64,000 nt of DNA from the NCBI RefSeq assembly GCF_905147045.1, contig NC_065888.1:3911001-3975000 (forward strand), written 5' to 3'. The notes below the pieces were generated by a model. It ran no database searches, had not been told where the DNA came from, and was given only the letters and a program-made list of their open reading frames with translations. Below, one piece after another: positions 42,516 to 55,028 of this stretch (position 1 is its first letter; every line of letters begins with the position of its first letter). The position numbers and the translations under genes were made by a program. This stretch comes from Nymphalis io. Taxonomy: Eukaryota; Arthropoda; Insecta; Lepidoptera; Nymphalidae.

Positions 42516-45500
42516 CTGTGAAAAAAATAAAATAAAACGATTACTTTATATTTCTTAAATTATTATTGACTATAGAATGTATATATATATATTTGATTCC
42601 ATTATTACAATGAGTAAAATTAAGTACACTTGTGCATGAACATGTCTGTTTGTCCCGAGTCTGGGTGTAATTATCTATATAAGTATGTATTTACAAAAAA
42701 TAAATAAATAGTATATGTAGTATATCAGTTGTCTGGTTTCCATAGTACAAGCTATGTACAAGCTTAAGTTGGGATCAGACGGCCGTGTGTGAAAAATGTC
42801 CCAGGATATTATTATTATAATTATTGCGCATCAAGTCTGTGCAAAATTTCTACTAAATTAACACTTTCAAAATCAGTGTGATGTTAAATAAAACATTTTA
42901 ATGTTATAATTTTTGTAAACAATAAAATTCTTATCGAAATAAATGAGAGTAAAAAGTCTTGTATAGTAAATATTGTAGATTTCCAGAATTATTTTCATAA
43001 AAAAAGGATTGTCGGTTGCATTCTTTGTAGTATTAGTATACGACTAACTATATTGCTATAGGTAAAGTTCCAATATTTAAAATTTTAATTAATTTTACAT
43101 CATCATTTATTATTAAATATTATTGCACAAATCATTTTTAAAAATTCATCTAAAGCACGTTCAATTTAATTTAAAGTTAAACTAGTAATATGTCATGTAC
43201 CTTTTTTAATTAATCTTATTTCAAATACTCATCGAAAAACTTACATGCTCAATAAAACAGACGCCAACATTTCACGAGTATTTAATAAATGACGAATGTA
43301 AGCTCGGGTATGTTTCTTGCACGCTAAACATTCACAGTCTTGCAAAATAGGTGTGAAATCTTCCTTATATCTGAAATTATTGGGAATATAATCATTTATT
43401 TATTTATTATGTAAAACATATAAAACTTATTACATTCAATATTATTATACTGAAAATAGTTTAAAGGAGGATCCAAATTTTGGTCCAACCTTAGTCCGTT
43501 CAGAGTAATGCTTTATTAAATATGTCATTTTAAGTAATAGCCAAATAATACTTTTTTCCCGCAGGTAATCCATATTAGTACCAAGTAATGAGTAAAGTTC
43601 ATAAAAATCCTAGCATCATCTTTTATATTATAATAAAAAATAAGTCGTAACTTATATTTTTTTAAAAAAAAAACATATTTCATAGATTTAAATAATATAT
43701 AGAATTAAAAAATAGCAATTTTTTGAATTTTTAAAAATAATTTATATATATATAAAAAGATCTTTTTGCCAGATAACCCATATAAAGTAAGGACCTTGTA
43801 ATGTTGAATCACACGAAAACAAACAAGGGCTGAGCAGCTTTTCAATAGTAATAGAGATAAAAAAACTTTAAATTTACATTTTCCATGCAATATGCTCTAG
43901 CTCTGGTACATTATACACTACAAACAGTTCTTAAAAAATACATTTTTATTTATAATATCACACTATTCCATTTAACATAATATCCACTTGTTTGACTTAT
44001 CACAAGCATTGCTGACATTTAAAACGCTATTTTTTCACGAATCCATAATGAATGCCATATATTATTATTTATATAAGATATCGATCAGTCGTTTATTTCT
44101 CTTTACCTCTCCTGACAGTGGAATAGACTATTGCGTATTATGTTTTACTATTTAATATTATGCTTACCTCGGATCAATCATGTCCAATAAGTACATTGTA
44201 TCATTATCCTTAGTAACATCTAAATTCAGCTTCAATGCGACACCAGCATTGGTCAGCTTTACTGGATAAGTACCATCAAATAAGTCCCAACCATATTCAA
44301 TAGCAGATAATATAACTGTTGGGTTCCAACACCCTTCTATTATGTGAACTAAATTTTCTGGGAATACAGTCTGTAAATAAAAAAAAAAATAATAATTACT
44401 AAAAAATATTATAAATTTGTAGTTATTTCATTATTTGTATTTTGTATTTAGTGAAGTAATAGATAGTATATGTCCCACTTTCGGAGAAAGACCGGCTTTA
44501 CTCTTAACGAGAAGGTATGGAGCTTTTTTTCCTCACTCTACCCAATTGCGAGTTGGTGAATACATAATATGGATGTGGCAGAATTTCAGGCACATGTAAG
44601 TTCCCTCATAATATTGTCTGCCACTGCCGAGATTAGGATGTATTATAAACACATATTAAGGTATGTTTTGCATTTGCATAATAACTAGGAATTACCAACT
44701 AATTGGAGCAGCGTGGTGGAATAAGCTCCAAACCTTCTACTCAAAAAGGGAGAGGAGGCCTTAGCCCAGCAGTGGGTCATTAACAGGCTGTTACTGTTAC
44801 TGTACCAACTAATTGTATTGTTTAAATATATATATAATATTTCTTTAGTTATACTTAGCCAAATTTTAAATTATTTTAATCTTTGTTTTATCTTTCCTAA
44901 ATAAAAACGACTTTTATACAATTTTTATTAACTTGTCTTTTTATTATGACGAGCCAGTTGGCGTGGTTAGTAGATACTTTCCTTTCACGCCGAAGGTTGT
45001 TGGTTCTATTCCCACCCAGGACAGACATTTGTGTGCATATTATTTAATTTAATTGTTACCATTCTGGAAATCTTACATTTTTAATTACATTATATAAGAC
45101 TAAGATACTGAGGTCAATAATTTACTCACACCAACTTTATAGAAAACTTCATTTAATGTCTTTATATTTAGATCCATTGACTCGACAGTGCCATTTGTGA
45201 TACCTTCTAGAGCAATTCCGCCTAAGATATCAACATGTTTCAAAACATTTTGTACACATTCATCAAATTTTTTCGGATTTGTTGCACCAACAATTACACC
45301 TGAAAAATTAAATAAAAATACTTAATTACATTTTCTATTCCTGAACATACTAGATATGATAAAATTGGTTATTCTTCTCAACTTCGCAAACTTTACAGAA
45401 AATGAAAGTTCACCAGGATCAAAACGAGGATGACTTCTTTTAAGACAAATGTTTCAATTGGTACTACATTAATTTGTTATTTTTTTTTTATTTGAATGAT

Positions 45501-46749
45501 TTTATTTGAATCACAAAGTCATAAGTTACATTAAAAATTTTAGAGAGTAAATTTTAGAGAAAGTTTTAAGTTAACTATAATTGTTTAAAGATGATATGAC
45601 CAATAGGAAACCTAGAGATTTTATGTCGTAATTACTTTTAAATCTTTTCAAATCATACAAATGAAACTTTTTATATTCAGACACACTCATTTTATTCAAC
45701 CCTATTTAATGATTTATAAACGGTGTACAACAATAGTGTATTTCATTGTACCTATCTTGACATTGCTTTTATAAGAAAAGTAAAATAAATTACGGGTATA
45801 TTCCTGTCAAATCTTATAGACAAAGCAAAATACATCATATTGATTTATAACAACAACATACAAACCAACAAGAGTACTGTTTTGTAGATTCTTGGCAGCT
45901 TTATAACGATCTACGCATTCAACGAACATTTGATTTGTTCTGTTTACAGCCTTCGATACCCTCTTAGAGCCTTCATTGAGAGACGTCCGACCATCTGCAA
46001 TCGCCAAAATTATGTCTGGTTTGAAAACTTCCATAACATCCATATATCTGTAAATTCATTTTTATCCTAAAAGTACAATTTTTACTTATTTTATAAACAT
46101 TTTTAATTTTGAAAATACCTATTAGCTGATAACATTTTTTTTCCATTTTTTGTCCACAGTGGCACTTTATTAGGTTCAAAGTGTCCAGACGGTGTTACTT
46201 CAGACAAATTATTTAATGTTGCACACGTCACATGTTCCGGCAAACCAGCAAACTTTGCTACTCCATCATTCTGTACTTTGACACCACTTTCTAGTTGTAT
46301 CGAATTGGAAAGAGGTACCCATAAAAGTTTAGGACTGGAAAATACCCGTGACAGTACATCTGATGTTAAATGAACAACACTTCCACCCTAAAAAATTAAA
46401 GCATTCAAGAATTATTGAAAAATACTCTTATTTATTATTTTATAGATATTAAGCATGTTATTTATCCTTATTGTAATCATCTTAATTTAGAATATTTTTT
46501 TAAGTGTGAAAATTGGCGAATTCTAAGGATGAAAACCACGTGGTTACCCGTATACCGAATTACGATGACATTGGTTTTAAAAAACGAATTGACTTGTAAT
46601 GTTAAACAAAATTAACATATTTTATGTCATACCTGGGTAAAAAGTGCAGAAGTTGGAGTTTCAATAACAGCGCCAGGAAACTTGAGAAAACCCGTTAAGT
46701 TTCCAATACGTTCACCACCACACCCCTTTTGCTTAACCATAAAATGCAT
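42278..46749 (-). CDS. QTRT2: Queuine tRNA-ribosyltransferase accessory subunit 2, whole gene, 7 exons
   Basis: This is the non-catalytic subunit of eukaryotic tRNA-guanine transglycosylase. With QTRT1 it exchanges guanine 34 for queuine in tRNAs with GUN anticodons. Seven exons join with GT-AG borders and agreeing phases into 1305 nt and 434 residues. Diagnostic parts: N-terminal [10 protein letters not shown] (9-18) followed by [29 protein letters not shown] in the middle; [20 protein letters not shown]; and the zinc site [19 protein letters not shown] (Cys326, Cys328, Cys331) with the following HNLHH (His357). The length is slightly above the usual 400-415. It resembles QTRT2 rather than QTRT1, because the catalytic aspartate context of QTRT1 is not evident. 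It is convergent with LpR. Confidence 0.93.
42516..43244 (-). other. QTRT2 intron 6 with SINE D copy
   Basis: Contains the body of a SINE D element; otherwise AT-rich. Confidence 0.8.
42628..42827 (+). mobile_element. SINE family D, head missing
   Basis: Begins after the tRNA head at CTTGTGCATGAACATGTCTG and continues through the GTCTGGTTTCCATAGTACAA and GGGATCAGACGGCCGTG blocks. It ends in an ATTATTATTAT simple tail. Confidence 0.85.
43245..43370 (-). CDS. QTRT2: QTRT2 exon 6: zinc-binding cysteines
   Basis: Residues 314-355, phase 2 to phase 2. It contains [19 protein letters not shown]; the C-x-C-x2-C pattern supplies three zinc ligands. Confidence 0.92.
43371..44167 (-). other. QTRT2 intron 5
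   Basis: AT-rich; no repeat or gene recognised. Confidence 0.75.
44168..44370 (-). CDS. QTRT2: QTRT2 exon 5
   Basis: Residues 247-313, phase 0 to phase 2, from TTTACAG to GTAAGC. It contains [20 protein letters not shown] and [20 protein letters not shown], a highly conserved block of the family. Confidence 0.92.
44468..44660 (-). mobile_element. SINE family A copy (diverged)
   Basis: 3' part and middle are recognisable (GTCCCACTTTCGG, GAGAAGGTATGGAGC, GTGGCAGAATTTCAG); the head is lost. Confidence 0.7.
44702..44795 (+). mobile_element. SINE family A 3' fragment
   Basis: Clean 3' third from TTGGAGCAGCGTGGTGGAAT to GGCTGTTAC, followed by a TTACTGTTACTGT simple tail. Confidence 0.85.
44948..45042 (+). 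mobile_element. SINE family D, head portion
   Basis: tRNA-like head GACGAGCCAGTTGGCGTGGT with a B-box-like GTTGGTTCTATTCCC and the following CAGGACAGACATTTGTGTGC. The 3' part is absent. Confidence 0.8.
45130..45299 (-). CDS. QTRT2: QTRT2 exon 4
   Basis: Residues 190-246, phase 1 to phase 0, from TTTTTCAG to GTGAGT. It contains [20 protein letters not shown] and [18 protein letters not shown]. The GTGAGT donor was chosen over a GGTGTG donor two bases away because it preserves the frame into exon 5. Confidence 0.9.
45300..45865 (-). other. QTRT2 intron 3
   Basis: AT-rich; no element recognised. Confidence 0.75.
45866..46047 (-). CDS. QTRT2: QTRT2 exon 3
   Basis: Residues 129-189, phase 2 to phase 1. 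It contains [20 protein letters not shown] and [18 protein letters not shown]. Intron 2 before it is only 71 bp. The donor GTTTGT is slightly atypical but fits the frame. Confidence 0.88.
46119..46387 (-). CDS. QTRT2: QTRT2 exon 2
   Basis: Residues 40-128, phase 0 to phase 2, after TTTTTTAG. It starts [16 protein letters not shown] and contains [20 protein letters not shown]. Confidence 0.9.
46388..46632 (-). other. QTRT2 intron 1
   Basis: 245 bp, AT-rich; nothing recognised. Confidence 0.8.
46633..46749 (-). CDS. QTRT2: QTRT2 exon 1
   Basis: Residues 1-39 from ATG at 46749; ends in phase 0 at CAG before GTATGA. It encodes [18 protein letters not shown], the conserved N-terminal core. Met4 is a second possible start. 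Confidence 0.9.
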
Positions 46750-46920
46750 TATAAAATTATAGAGTTAACTTAAATTATGTAGTAATTTACAAAATATTCA
46801 TTAATTTAAATTTTTTCTTAACATATAACAACAACAAATTCGGAATCGGAAACTATATTAAGGCAATTGAATTGACTGTCAAGTGTCAATGTCAAATTTG
46901 TGTAGTAATATGCAGTTCAG
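46750..46920 (-). promoter_or_regulatory. QTRT2 5' region with GTCAA repeats
   Basis: On the - strand TTTGACATTGACACTTGACA occurs at about 46877-46896, roughly 130-150 bp upstream of the start codon. Three close TTGACA-like units in a short window form a compact repeated motif. No TATA box is evident. A promoter role is inferred from position. Confidence 0.35.
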
Positions 46921-48319
46921 AATTTAACAAAAATGAAAAACTAACACGGGCGCTGTGTTTTAAGTTAACTGCTCTTTTTATACCTATTAATAATCTTTTT
47001 GATTGAACCCTAAAATTAACGATATGATTTTCAAAAAACATCATTATTATAATTAACATTCTGGATTAGTTAGAACAAATACATGTAATATGTATTTGTT
47101 GTACGATGTGATAAAGCGAAAAAACATACATATCGACTATTACAAGCTAAACTTTTTTTAATGTTTGAACTTTAAACGAATCCATGTAAACAAATTATAA
47201 GTGAAAAGATTTTTTTTTAACTTTTAAATATATTTTTTGTACAAAAATTAAGAATAGAATTAACTGCCTCTTAGAAACTACTTTATAACGTTGCAAAAAT
47301 TTAGGCCCTGGATTTAAATATCTGTTGGAGATAATAAAAAAGTGTTATGTTTTCCTGTCAATAGACTCAATAACTAAGAGCCCGAAAAAGCTTCAAAAAG
47401 TGGGTTGATTATTATACATTTGATTCGGAAAACATAGTTATATGATTCTACTGAACTCTCCGATAGTATCGGATGGTTGTGATGTGTTTGCGCAGGCACT
47501 TGTCCAGTATAATATTTCCTACGCAGATGTTTTTCGTCATCTTTAGTCTGAAAATGGGCTCCATAGCCGAATATTTTGGTCACAATGTGTCCACATTACC
47601 GTCAAATTTTAAAATACACAAATAGAAGAAATATTTTATGTTTAGTTAACGTTTTCGATTATTTTGTAATAAGCTTAAATACATAACAATAAGATCATTA
47701 GTTATTGAAATTATTTCAAAATACAAAATTTAACGCTTTGATAAATATTAAAAGGCAGATGTAATCATTCTATCATCTACTAACAATTAATTATTGCAAT
47801 AGCATCAAACCCTCTTTTATGTAGAAGGGTTGTTCACCCCTCAAAGCTTTATTGTCTCAGTGAATATTACCCGAAGTAATAAGACCTAATATTAATTAAG
47901 TTTATTTATTTAATACCGAGAAAACTTGAATATGTCGAGATTACTACATTGAAATATTCATCTAAGAATCTTTTGTTTGTATTTCCAAAAGCTTTATTTT
48001 TCGAAAAGGGATAGAATGTTAATTACGTCATATATGGTTTATTTATATTTAATTAGGCATTTATTAAATTTATAATATTAATAAGGTTGAATGCGGTGGT
48101 ATTAAAGTAATAATATCATGCAGTATTTTGAACCGCATGTGCCTGTTACGTTAATAAATAATCTGTACATTCAGAATTACGAACAGTGCAGGGCAAACTT
48201 GGGTCTTAAGTCCTGCGAACGCTTATTATATAGATATGTAATTAAATAGAGGAAGGTAGTGTTTATTTTGTATCTACTTATATTACATTACATATAAAAT
48301 TGTAACTAATAATAACTAT
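46921..48319. other. Spacer right of QTRT2
   Basis: AT-rich, with a diverged SINE C piece at about 47460-47585. No gene recognised. Confidence 0.65.
47460..47585 (+). mobile_element. SINE family C, diverged 3' fragment
   Basis: GTGTTTGCGCAGGCACTTGT, TCCAGTATAATAT, CTACGCAG and CATAGCCGAATA correspond in order to the C family 3' half. The match is weak. Confidence 0.45.
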
Positions 48320-48570
48320 GAGCCACCACGGTAAATGACCATGGTAATTGGTCACCCACGCCGCTAGATATTGGCATTGTAAGAAATATTGACCATCTCT
48401 TACATCGCTAATACGTCACCAACCTTGGGAGCTAAGGCGCTATGTCCCTCGTGCGTGTATTTACACTAGCTCACTCATCCTTCAAACCAGAATACAACAA
48501 AACTAAGATCTAATGGTTTGACGGAATGTCTGATGAGTAAGAGGTACCTACCAAGACGAGGTTCGTAAAG
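48320..48570 (-). mobile_element. Family B copy (diverged)
   Basis: TTGGCATTGTAAGAAAT, CACCAACCTTGGGAGCTAAG, CTCACTCATCCTTCAAACC and GTACCTACCAAGACGAGG in + reading mark a - strand B repeat with many substitutions. Confidence 0.8.
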
Positions 48571-50883
48571 TTCTTCCAACAAGTAAAATGTGATTATTAA
48601 ATCAGTAATAAAATGTAGGTCCAGCCGGTATGCTTTTGCCTTGGGGATGCTTTTGGTTTAGCTGGGATGGTTTCCCGCTACCATATTTACATTTATTTAG
48701 TATTTGTTATAAAATGTTTGCCATAATTATGTTTGGACGATAGGTTGGCTATTCGATAGTGGTTCGTTTTGGACCAGATGAGATCATCAAATGTTGCATA
48801 CACATTGCATGGGGCCAGAAATGGGCAGATACGGTACCTAAATGAATGAATGATCGAATGAATGATAATGAATGAATATTTTTATTTAAGGCTATATAAG
48901 TTGCTCATATTATAACATACCTAAGTTATAGTGCATAGAATAAAATTACAGATTACAAAATTATAAAAATAAAAAGTTAAATTAGATTAAAATCAATTTA
49001 AAATTAAGATTCTATTATATCAAATAAAATTAAATCCTATCAAATTTTGTTTTTTCATTTGTTTAATACCTTCTCTCCGGCATCGGTACTGCAACATATC
49101 TATCATAACAAAACAATGTTTTAAATGCTAATACTTCAAGACAAATTTACGATGAAGTCGAAAGAAATGTCGAACAAGTAATAAGAAATAAAAAAAAACC
49201 TTTTCAATCAAGAAATGCTAATATTTCCAACATTTTAATTTAAATTAAGATACAAACAGACACTCGAAATAAATTATCATACTTACCTTTAGGAAGCTTC
49301 CTCGTTCGAAGTAAGACATAAAAGTATGTTAACAAATTCAATCTGTCTATTAAATAACATAAAGCTCTATGTGAAAATATACATTAAAAAAAATTTACTT
49401 TCAATGTAATTGACCTCATAATATGGAGCATATTACCGAAATATCTGCATAAAATCCTACAAATATTCATAAAAAAACTGCGCTTTTCGTATAGGTCTCG
49501 TAATAACAGTTTATTCTTGATTTTTAATATAGCTCGGGGTCGTTGGCTTGCAAAACAATATACAAAGACATCGAAACAAAGGCGTTACGCCATGTATTCT
49601 CATAAAGTCCAGCTTTTTATGCATAAGAATTAATTAGTATGAGTCAGCGTAGGATTTCATATAGTCTGGAATAATATTTAGTATGCTACGGGGGTCTAGG
49701 AGAAACTCGGTATTATAACTTTTTCACATGAGCAGGCGTGGTCATGCGCCCCGGCGCGTTGGTGCATTAATGCCATATAAAACTTAATGCAAGCTTGCAT
49801 GCGGGCCACTCGTGTCCGTAACGAGCCTTGTCAAAGATTATTGTAATTATTATTTGATTGTTAATGTCTTGCTAAACATATATTATGTTTTATTGAGTAG
49901 AAATTGAATGTCATGATTTTAAAAAGGAAACGATGAGACATTAAAAAAATTGTAAGTGAACGTAATTGGAAAAGAAATTATATTTGATAAAATTCATAAT
50001 TTATTTGTGGAGCCAAATTTAAAAAAAAAAAAGTGAAAAAAATCGTTAAAAAGAGGAAAAAAAACATTGTTAAAATATGTATTCGTGTATCGAATGCAAA
50101 TCTAACCACGCTCACGGCGGCTCGTATCTTATATTATATACAAATTACTTGCATGTATAAGCATTGTAACACCTTCCGTTTGTTCTTTATTCTATGACGG
50201 TAACTCTTCCAGCTAAAAGTCTGAAAGCCTTTTGTGCCGGCTTGGAAATCTAGAGCTACTTGCAAAGCGCACTCACCTATGTACATATTGCGATTTACAT
50301 TTGCATAAGAAACGCTTAACGATTCCTCGGCACAAAACTTAATTAAAGATCTATTATTAACCGAAATATGAATATGCAAACTTCAAAAAGGTTGTATATG
50401 TTTACAAAAATTGTTTCTTTTATTTAAATTATTTCTAAGTATTATAAAAATGTCAAGCCAAAATTTTATTAATGAATTAAATGGCATACGATTATAATTA
50501 AATAAGTATAAATTATATAATCGAATAACGATGATAGCTTGCTGGCTGGTACAAATAAAAAAAGATAACTTTAAATTTTTCACAGGTTTGTCATGTACAT
50601 TGTTATTTTTGTCTCATTTGTTGTATTAAATGAAGTCGGCTTAATGTTTTTTTGTTAGCATATAAACGGACTAAGTGGGCTGTTTACACGTAATGTAATC
50701 GAATTGCAATATCATTAAAGCACTCAGCTAAGCTAGCTTATTAGTTTCATTATTATTATATGTATCAATACATTTAATTGGGTCATAATCGTCATTAGAT
50801 CCTATTGAAAATAATCAGCAAAAAACATAGTCTTCTCTACTAATTTATATGTTAATTAAATGCAATTAAGTTCATTACTGAGT
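48571..50883. other. Spacer with simple repeat
   Basis: Includes an unidentified less AT-rich segment (about 48615-48840) that ends in an AATGAATGAATG simple tail, suggesting an unclassified retroelement end. Around 49735-49830 is another GC-richer patch. No gene recognised. Confidence 0.5.
48838..48880. repeat. (AATG)n simple repeat
   Basis: Imperfect run of AATGAATG units interrupted by ATCG and ATA. It probably marks the tail of a retroelement. Confidence 0.7.
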
Positions 50884-51076
50884 GTGCCGCGATGACCCAT
50901 TGGTTAGAAGACGTGCTCCGCGGTAAAAGAAAACATCGTAAGGAAACCTACATGCGCGGGATAAAAATATGCCAATCCGAATCCAAATTGGTACAGCGTA
51001 ATGGAGTAAGCTCTAAATCTTTTCATAAAAAGGAGAGGAGACCGTAGCCCGGCAGTGGGACATTGACAGGTTGTTA
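50884..51076 (+). mobile_element. SINE family A with internal deletion
   Basis: Diverged head (CGCGATGACCCATTGGTTAG) joined to the GGTAAAAGAAAACATCG block and a 3' end AGTGGGACATTGACAGG. About 100 bp of the middle is missing. Confidence 0.75.
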
Positions 51077-51149
51077 CTTTACTTTGAACTTTTTTTTATT
51101 AAACTTGCATGAAAATCAACGTAACTCCACGCTTTTATCATCTATATAA

Positions 51150-51358
51150 TATCTTCTGGATCGATTTCGGCCAATCTCAAGAGAGCTAACTGCGCAGGAT
51201 TTATTAAAGTACACACTTCCAACTTCCAAATTCTGAGCTGCTACTGAGAATTTTCGACAGAAAAACTCAATAACTTCTTATTGGCCCAGACTGGGATGTA
51301 ACCCAGGACCTCGGGATCTGCGGCCTTATATCTAGCCACTAGACTAACGAGACAGTCA
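51150..51358 (-). mobile_element. SINE family C with internal deletion
   Basis: Head on the right (GACTGTCTCGTTAGTCTAGT on the - strand) and 3' part on the left (CGAAATCGATCCAGA region). The central portion of the C consensus is absent. Confidence 0.8.
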
Positions 51359-53071
51359 TCATCTATGTAGCCTTTTATTGGGTAAGTAATAATAAAATCC
51401 TTATTGATCAATATTTTTTAACATGAGGTTTATATTAAAATGCTATAACTGTATCGTGAGAATGTTTAAAGTCTCACGTAACAATTTTCGTTAGAGAAAG
51501 AATGATCTGCAACAAAAAGTACAATTTCAACTTCGTTATAAAGGAATAAAGTAGCGTTCTTAATTTGAAATTGATATTAGTTGGCCGTATTCGAAATACA
51601 AAAGTTTCAGTCCGGTTGAATGTTCAGTGAATCCCCCAGTCACCTTAATCCAAGTAACTGGATGGTTTGACAATGGACCCAAATTATACAGATGGGAATT
51701 AATCAGTAGAGCTTGCAACGACTGTTTCACTAAGTTAAATCATAGACTAAAGGCTATATCCCGGATAAAGACTTACATTTCGAAGTGAATAGAAGAAGAT
51801 TAATATTGTATACCAATGTTTAGTTACAAAGGGGTGCTACTTCCTCTTGTGCTATCATTAGTTATCTTGTCTGTCTAGTTCATACATTTATTAAATTAGC
51901 ATTATAATGTTTAATTAGTGGAATTATATATTCGTACAGAATATATTTATATATAAAACGTTTATGTCGTAATACATACATGGTGAAGACCGTATAACAT
52001 CCGTTTTTGAGTTTATCGCGTTCAGACAGACATACGCGACAGGCTTTATTCTATAATATTATATACCTAGTGATAATCATAGATACTATTTATTTAAATG
52101 TGCTCTGTAAAATAAAACAAAAATGATTTAAAGTTACTATAAATATACTTAATATTTTAAATAAATTAAAGCGCATGCATATTTTATTTGATAAAATTGA
52201 AATGTTTTTATGTAGTTTTCTATATTCTTACTTAAACGTTTCATAATATATATACAAACATGTTGCAATCAAATTTAACGACCACAAGACAAAACAAAAA
52301 CATTCATTATCACTCCGATTTAAAACCTTCCAAGAGCTAAAGAAAAATTCTAAAAATCCCTCTCGTTGAATTTAATATTTTATGAACATAAAGATTTATA
52401 GCTTAAGACTTTGTATCGAGAGGATAAGTAAAACGTTTTCCAAAAATATCTTTATTTTTATTCAGACTTTATAAAAATTCTGTTTGTTATCTTACATTTT
52501 GATTAATCTAGCGACGTATATATCCTGCAAATCTTCATATTTCGCCACCTAAGCTCAGATATTAAATTGGGAAGTCGAAATGGGTCAGGTATATCAAATA
52601 AATTCAGATTGAACATAATGCGAGTCGACATTACATTGGATGGCAGGCTATCGCTCTTTGCGATAGCCGTCCAAAGTTCCAAATTTAAATTCTTTTTTTA
52701 GTTAGAATTTTATTTATATATCAACCAAACTGATTGTGAGACATTTTTCTTGTAAATATTCAAAATAAATTACAATATCCCGCCATACATATACTTTAAT
52801 AATTTCTTACTTGATAAATTTTGTATCAAGACTAACTTAGGAATCGAGAATAATAAAGATCAAAAACAGTCTAGGAATACAACTGGCACGTGTATGCCAG
52901 TGAATAAGTTGCAAACAAAAAAGCAGAGAAGGTAATTAAAATTGTAAGTCTGAAGTAAAACCAGGCGGCCACATCAAACGATTAAAATTAATAATACAAA
53001 GGCACAGACAACATGTGCATGGAGCCTTGATATTGTAAATAAAAGTAATAGTAATCTCCATACACTTACGT
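51359..53071. other. Spacer
   Basis: AT-rich, with one short GC-rich hairpin at 52646-52668. No gene recognised. Confidence 0.65.
52646..52668. repeat. Perfect hairpin, 9-bp stem
   Basis: GGCTATCGC (52646-52654), loop TCTTT, GCGATAGCC (52660-52668). Outer GGA/TCC pairing may extend it past a 4-nt bulge. Confidence 0.75.
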
Positions 53072-53369
53072 TACTGGTGGTAGAGCTTTGTGCAAGCTCG
53101 TCTGGGTAGGTACCACCCACTTATCAGATATTCTACCGCAAAACAGCAGTACTTGTTATTGTTGTGTTCCGGTTTGAAGTGTGAGTGAGCCAGTGTAATT
53201 ACAGGCACAAGGGACATAAAATCTTAGTTCCCAAGGTTGGTGGCGCATTGGCTATATAAGCGATGGGTGACATTTCTTACAATGCCAATGTCTAAAATGG
53301 GCGTTTGGTGACCACTTACCATCAGGTGGCCGATATGCTCGTCCACCTTCCTATTCTATATAAAAAAAA
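53072..53369 (+). mobile_element. Family B repeat, full length
   Basis: Complete copy from ACTGGTGGTAGAGC to CTATTCTATAT and an A tail, with the CCACTTACCATCAGGTGG motif intact. Confidence 0.9.
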
Positions 53370-54737
53370 CGTATCACTTTTTTATGTAAAATTGTTAGTT
53401 TTTTTATATTTTATATAAATGAATATTATCAAGGCTCATTTTTTAGGGAATAACTAATATTACTATTCACCCCCCAATTAAGTAAAGCTTGTTTTAGGAG
53501 AAGTGACGACATCGCAAGGCAGCCAGTAAGTCATTGCGTTATTAAGGTTTTTTTGTAGATACGCCATTTGCTTGAAGCTCAATCAAGATCTCAATTGTTT
53601 TGTATTTACATATCTATGTTAGGTGACAAGTAATGTGTCTTAAGGTAAAGTCGAGGTATATTTTACAGTAAATATCTATTAAGGTCTTGTTATATTTTTT
53701 TCTAAACTTTGTTTGTAAAACTATTTATATTCATTTGAAATAATTAAAATGCAACTCAATTATATAGACGTTACATATAAAAAAATTAAATTCATTGAAA
53801 TAATATTTCCACTGACTATTAATAATGGATATTACTAAGAGAAGTCTCATGAAGAACCATCTGTGTCTTCAGCGTCTCGGTTTAAGGTTTAGTAACAATT
53901 TTATGAGCACGTGCATTCTAATGTCATGGCCAAATGCGAGCTCTAACAAAACAACTCGGATAAAAGCTTGTAATACCCCGAATAAACGGGAATTTTACGA
54001 GTTAGGTACTTATCTTGTCATACGGGCAAGTGTATTCTGGTGATTGAGCCAAGTATGGCTAAGTGCAAGTCGCATTAGCGATGCGGCGCCGGCGGACGTC
54101 CGCCTTCAGTTGCGACAACACTCCACGCTTTCAACAACGCAAACATTCCGGTGTAATACCTAAAATTGAAGTATAAAATAAAATCGTCAAGAATTCTAAT
54201 CCTATTCTAATTTATTTTACGACAAAAGAAATATAGGCTATAAGACTTATATATTGCTATTGAGAACGTTACTAAACGACCACTAATATCGAAGAACTTG
54301 TGAAGGATATGAATGAAAAAGTTAATATGTAGGACCACGCGTTGCGGCCGTAGAAAAAAAGATGGATGTCTGTGAATAATGTTCGGTCGCGAACTGTAGT
54401 AATGGACAGCACTAAATATTGCACCAAGGGAAAATAAATTACACCACTTTTTCAGACGCACAAAAAGTAGGTACTCTTCGTTTTATCTTTCACGGGATCT
54501 CGGAAAAAGTTTAATATGTTACGTCGGACACTGATTATGTAAGTGGCTGGGGAAGGGCGAATGTGTGCTTTTCTTCTATTACGTTTTATTTTACGAGCTC
54601 AAAAAGATATATTTTTCCAGATTAACCATGAAATGAATAGAGTTAGTAAACTTTATCTTGTTGGAACTGCTCGCGTTTGCCATAATTTTAATATGTGTGT
54701 ATTAATAATATTAATTTTAATGTAACATCCCGTAAAC
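53370..54737. other. Spacer
   Basis: AT-rich, with a somewhat GC-rich patch at 54050-54130 (GATGCGGCGCCGGCGGACGT). No gene recognised. Confidence 0.6.
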
Positions 54738-55028
54738 GGTGGTAGAGTTTTGTGCAAGCTCGTCTGGGTAGGTACTACCCATTCATCAGATATTCTACCG
54801 TAAAACAGCAGTACTTGGTATTGGTGTGTTCCGGTTTGAAGGGTGAGTGAGCCAGTGTAATTACAGCCACAAGGGATATCACATCTTAGTTCCCAAGGTG
54901 GTGGTGGCGCAATGGTGATGTAAGCGATGGTTAACATTTCTTACAATGCCAATGTCTATGGGCGTTGGTAACCAATTACCATCAGGTGGCCCATATGCTC
55001 GTCCGCCTTCCTAATCTATAAAAAAAAA
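54738..55028 (+). mobile_element. Family B repeat
   Basis: Nearly complete copy with an A8 tail. The shared motif is mutated (CCAATTACCATCAGGTGG). Confidence 0.9.

Larger units (their letters stand above)
44371..45129 (-). other. QTRT2 intron 4 with three repeat fragments
   Basis: Contains two SINE A fragments in opposite orientation and the head of a SINE D copy. Confidence 0.85.

Noticed and set aside
47374..47583. 69-codon ORF on the - strand next to QTRT2
   Set aside because: It overlaps a diverged SINE C fragment and has no family resemblance.
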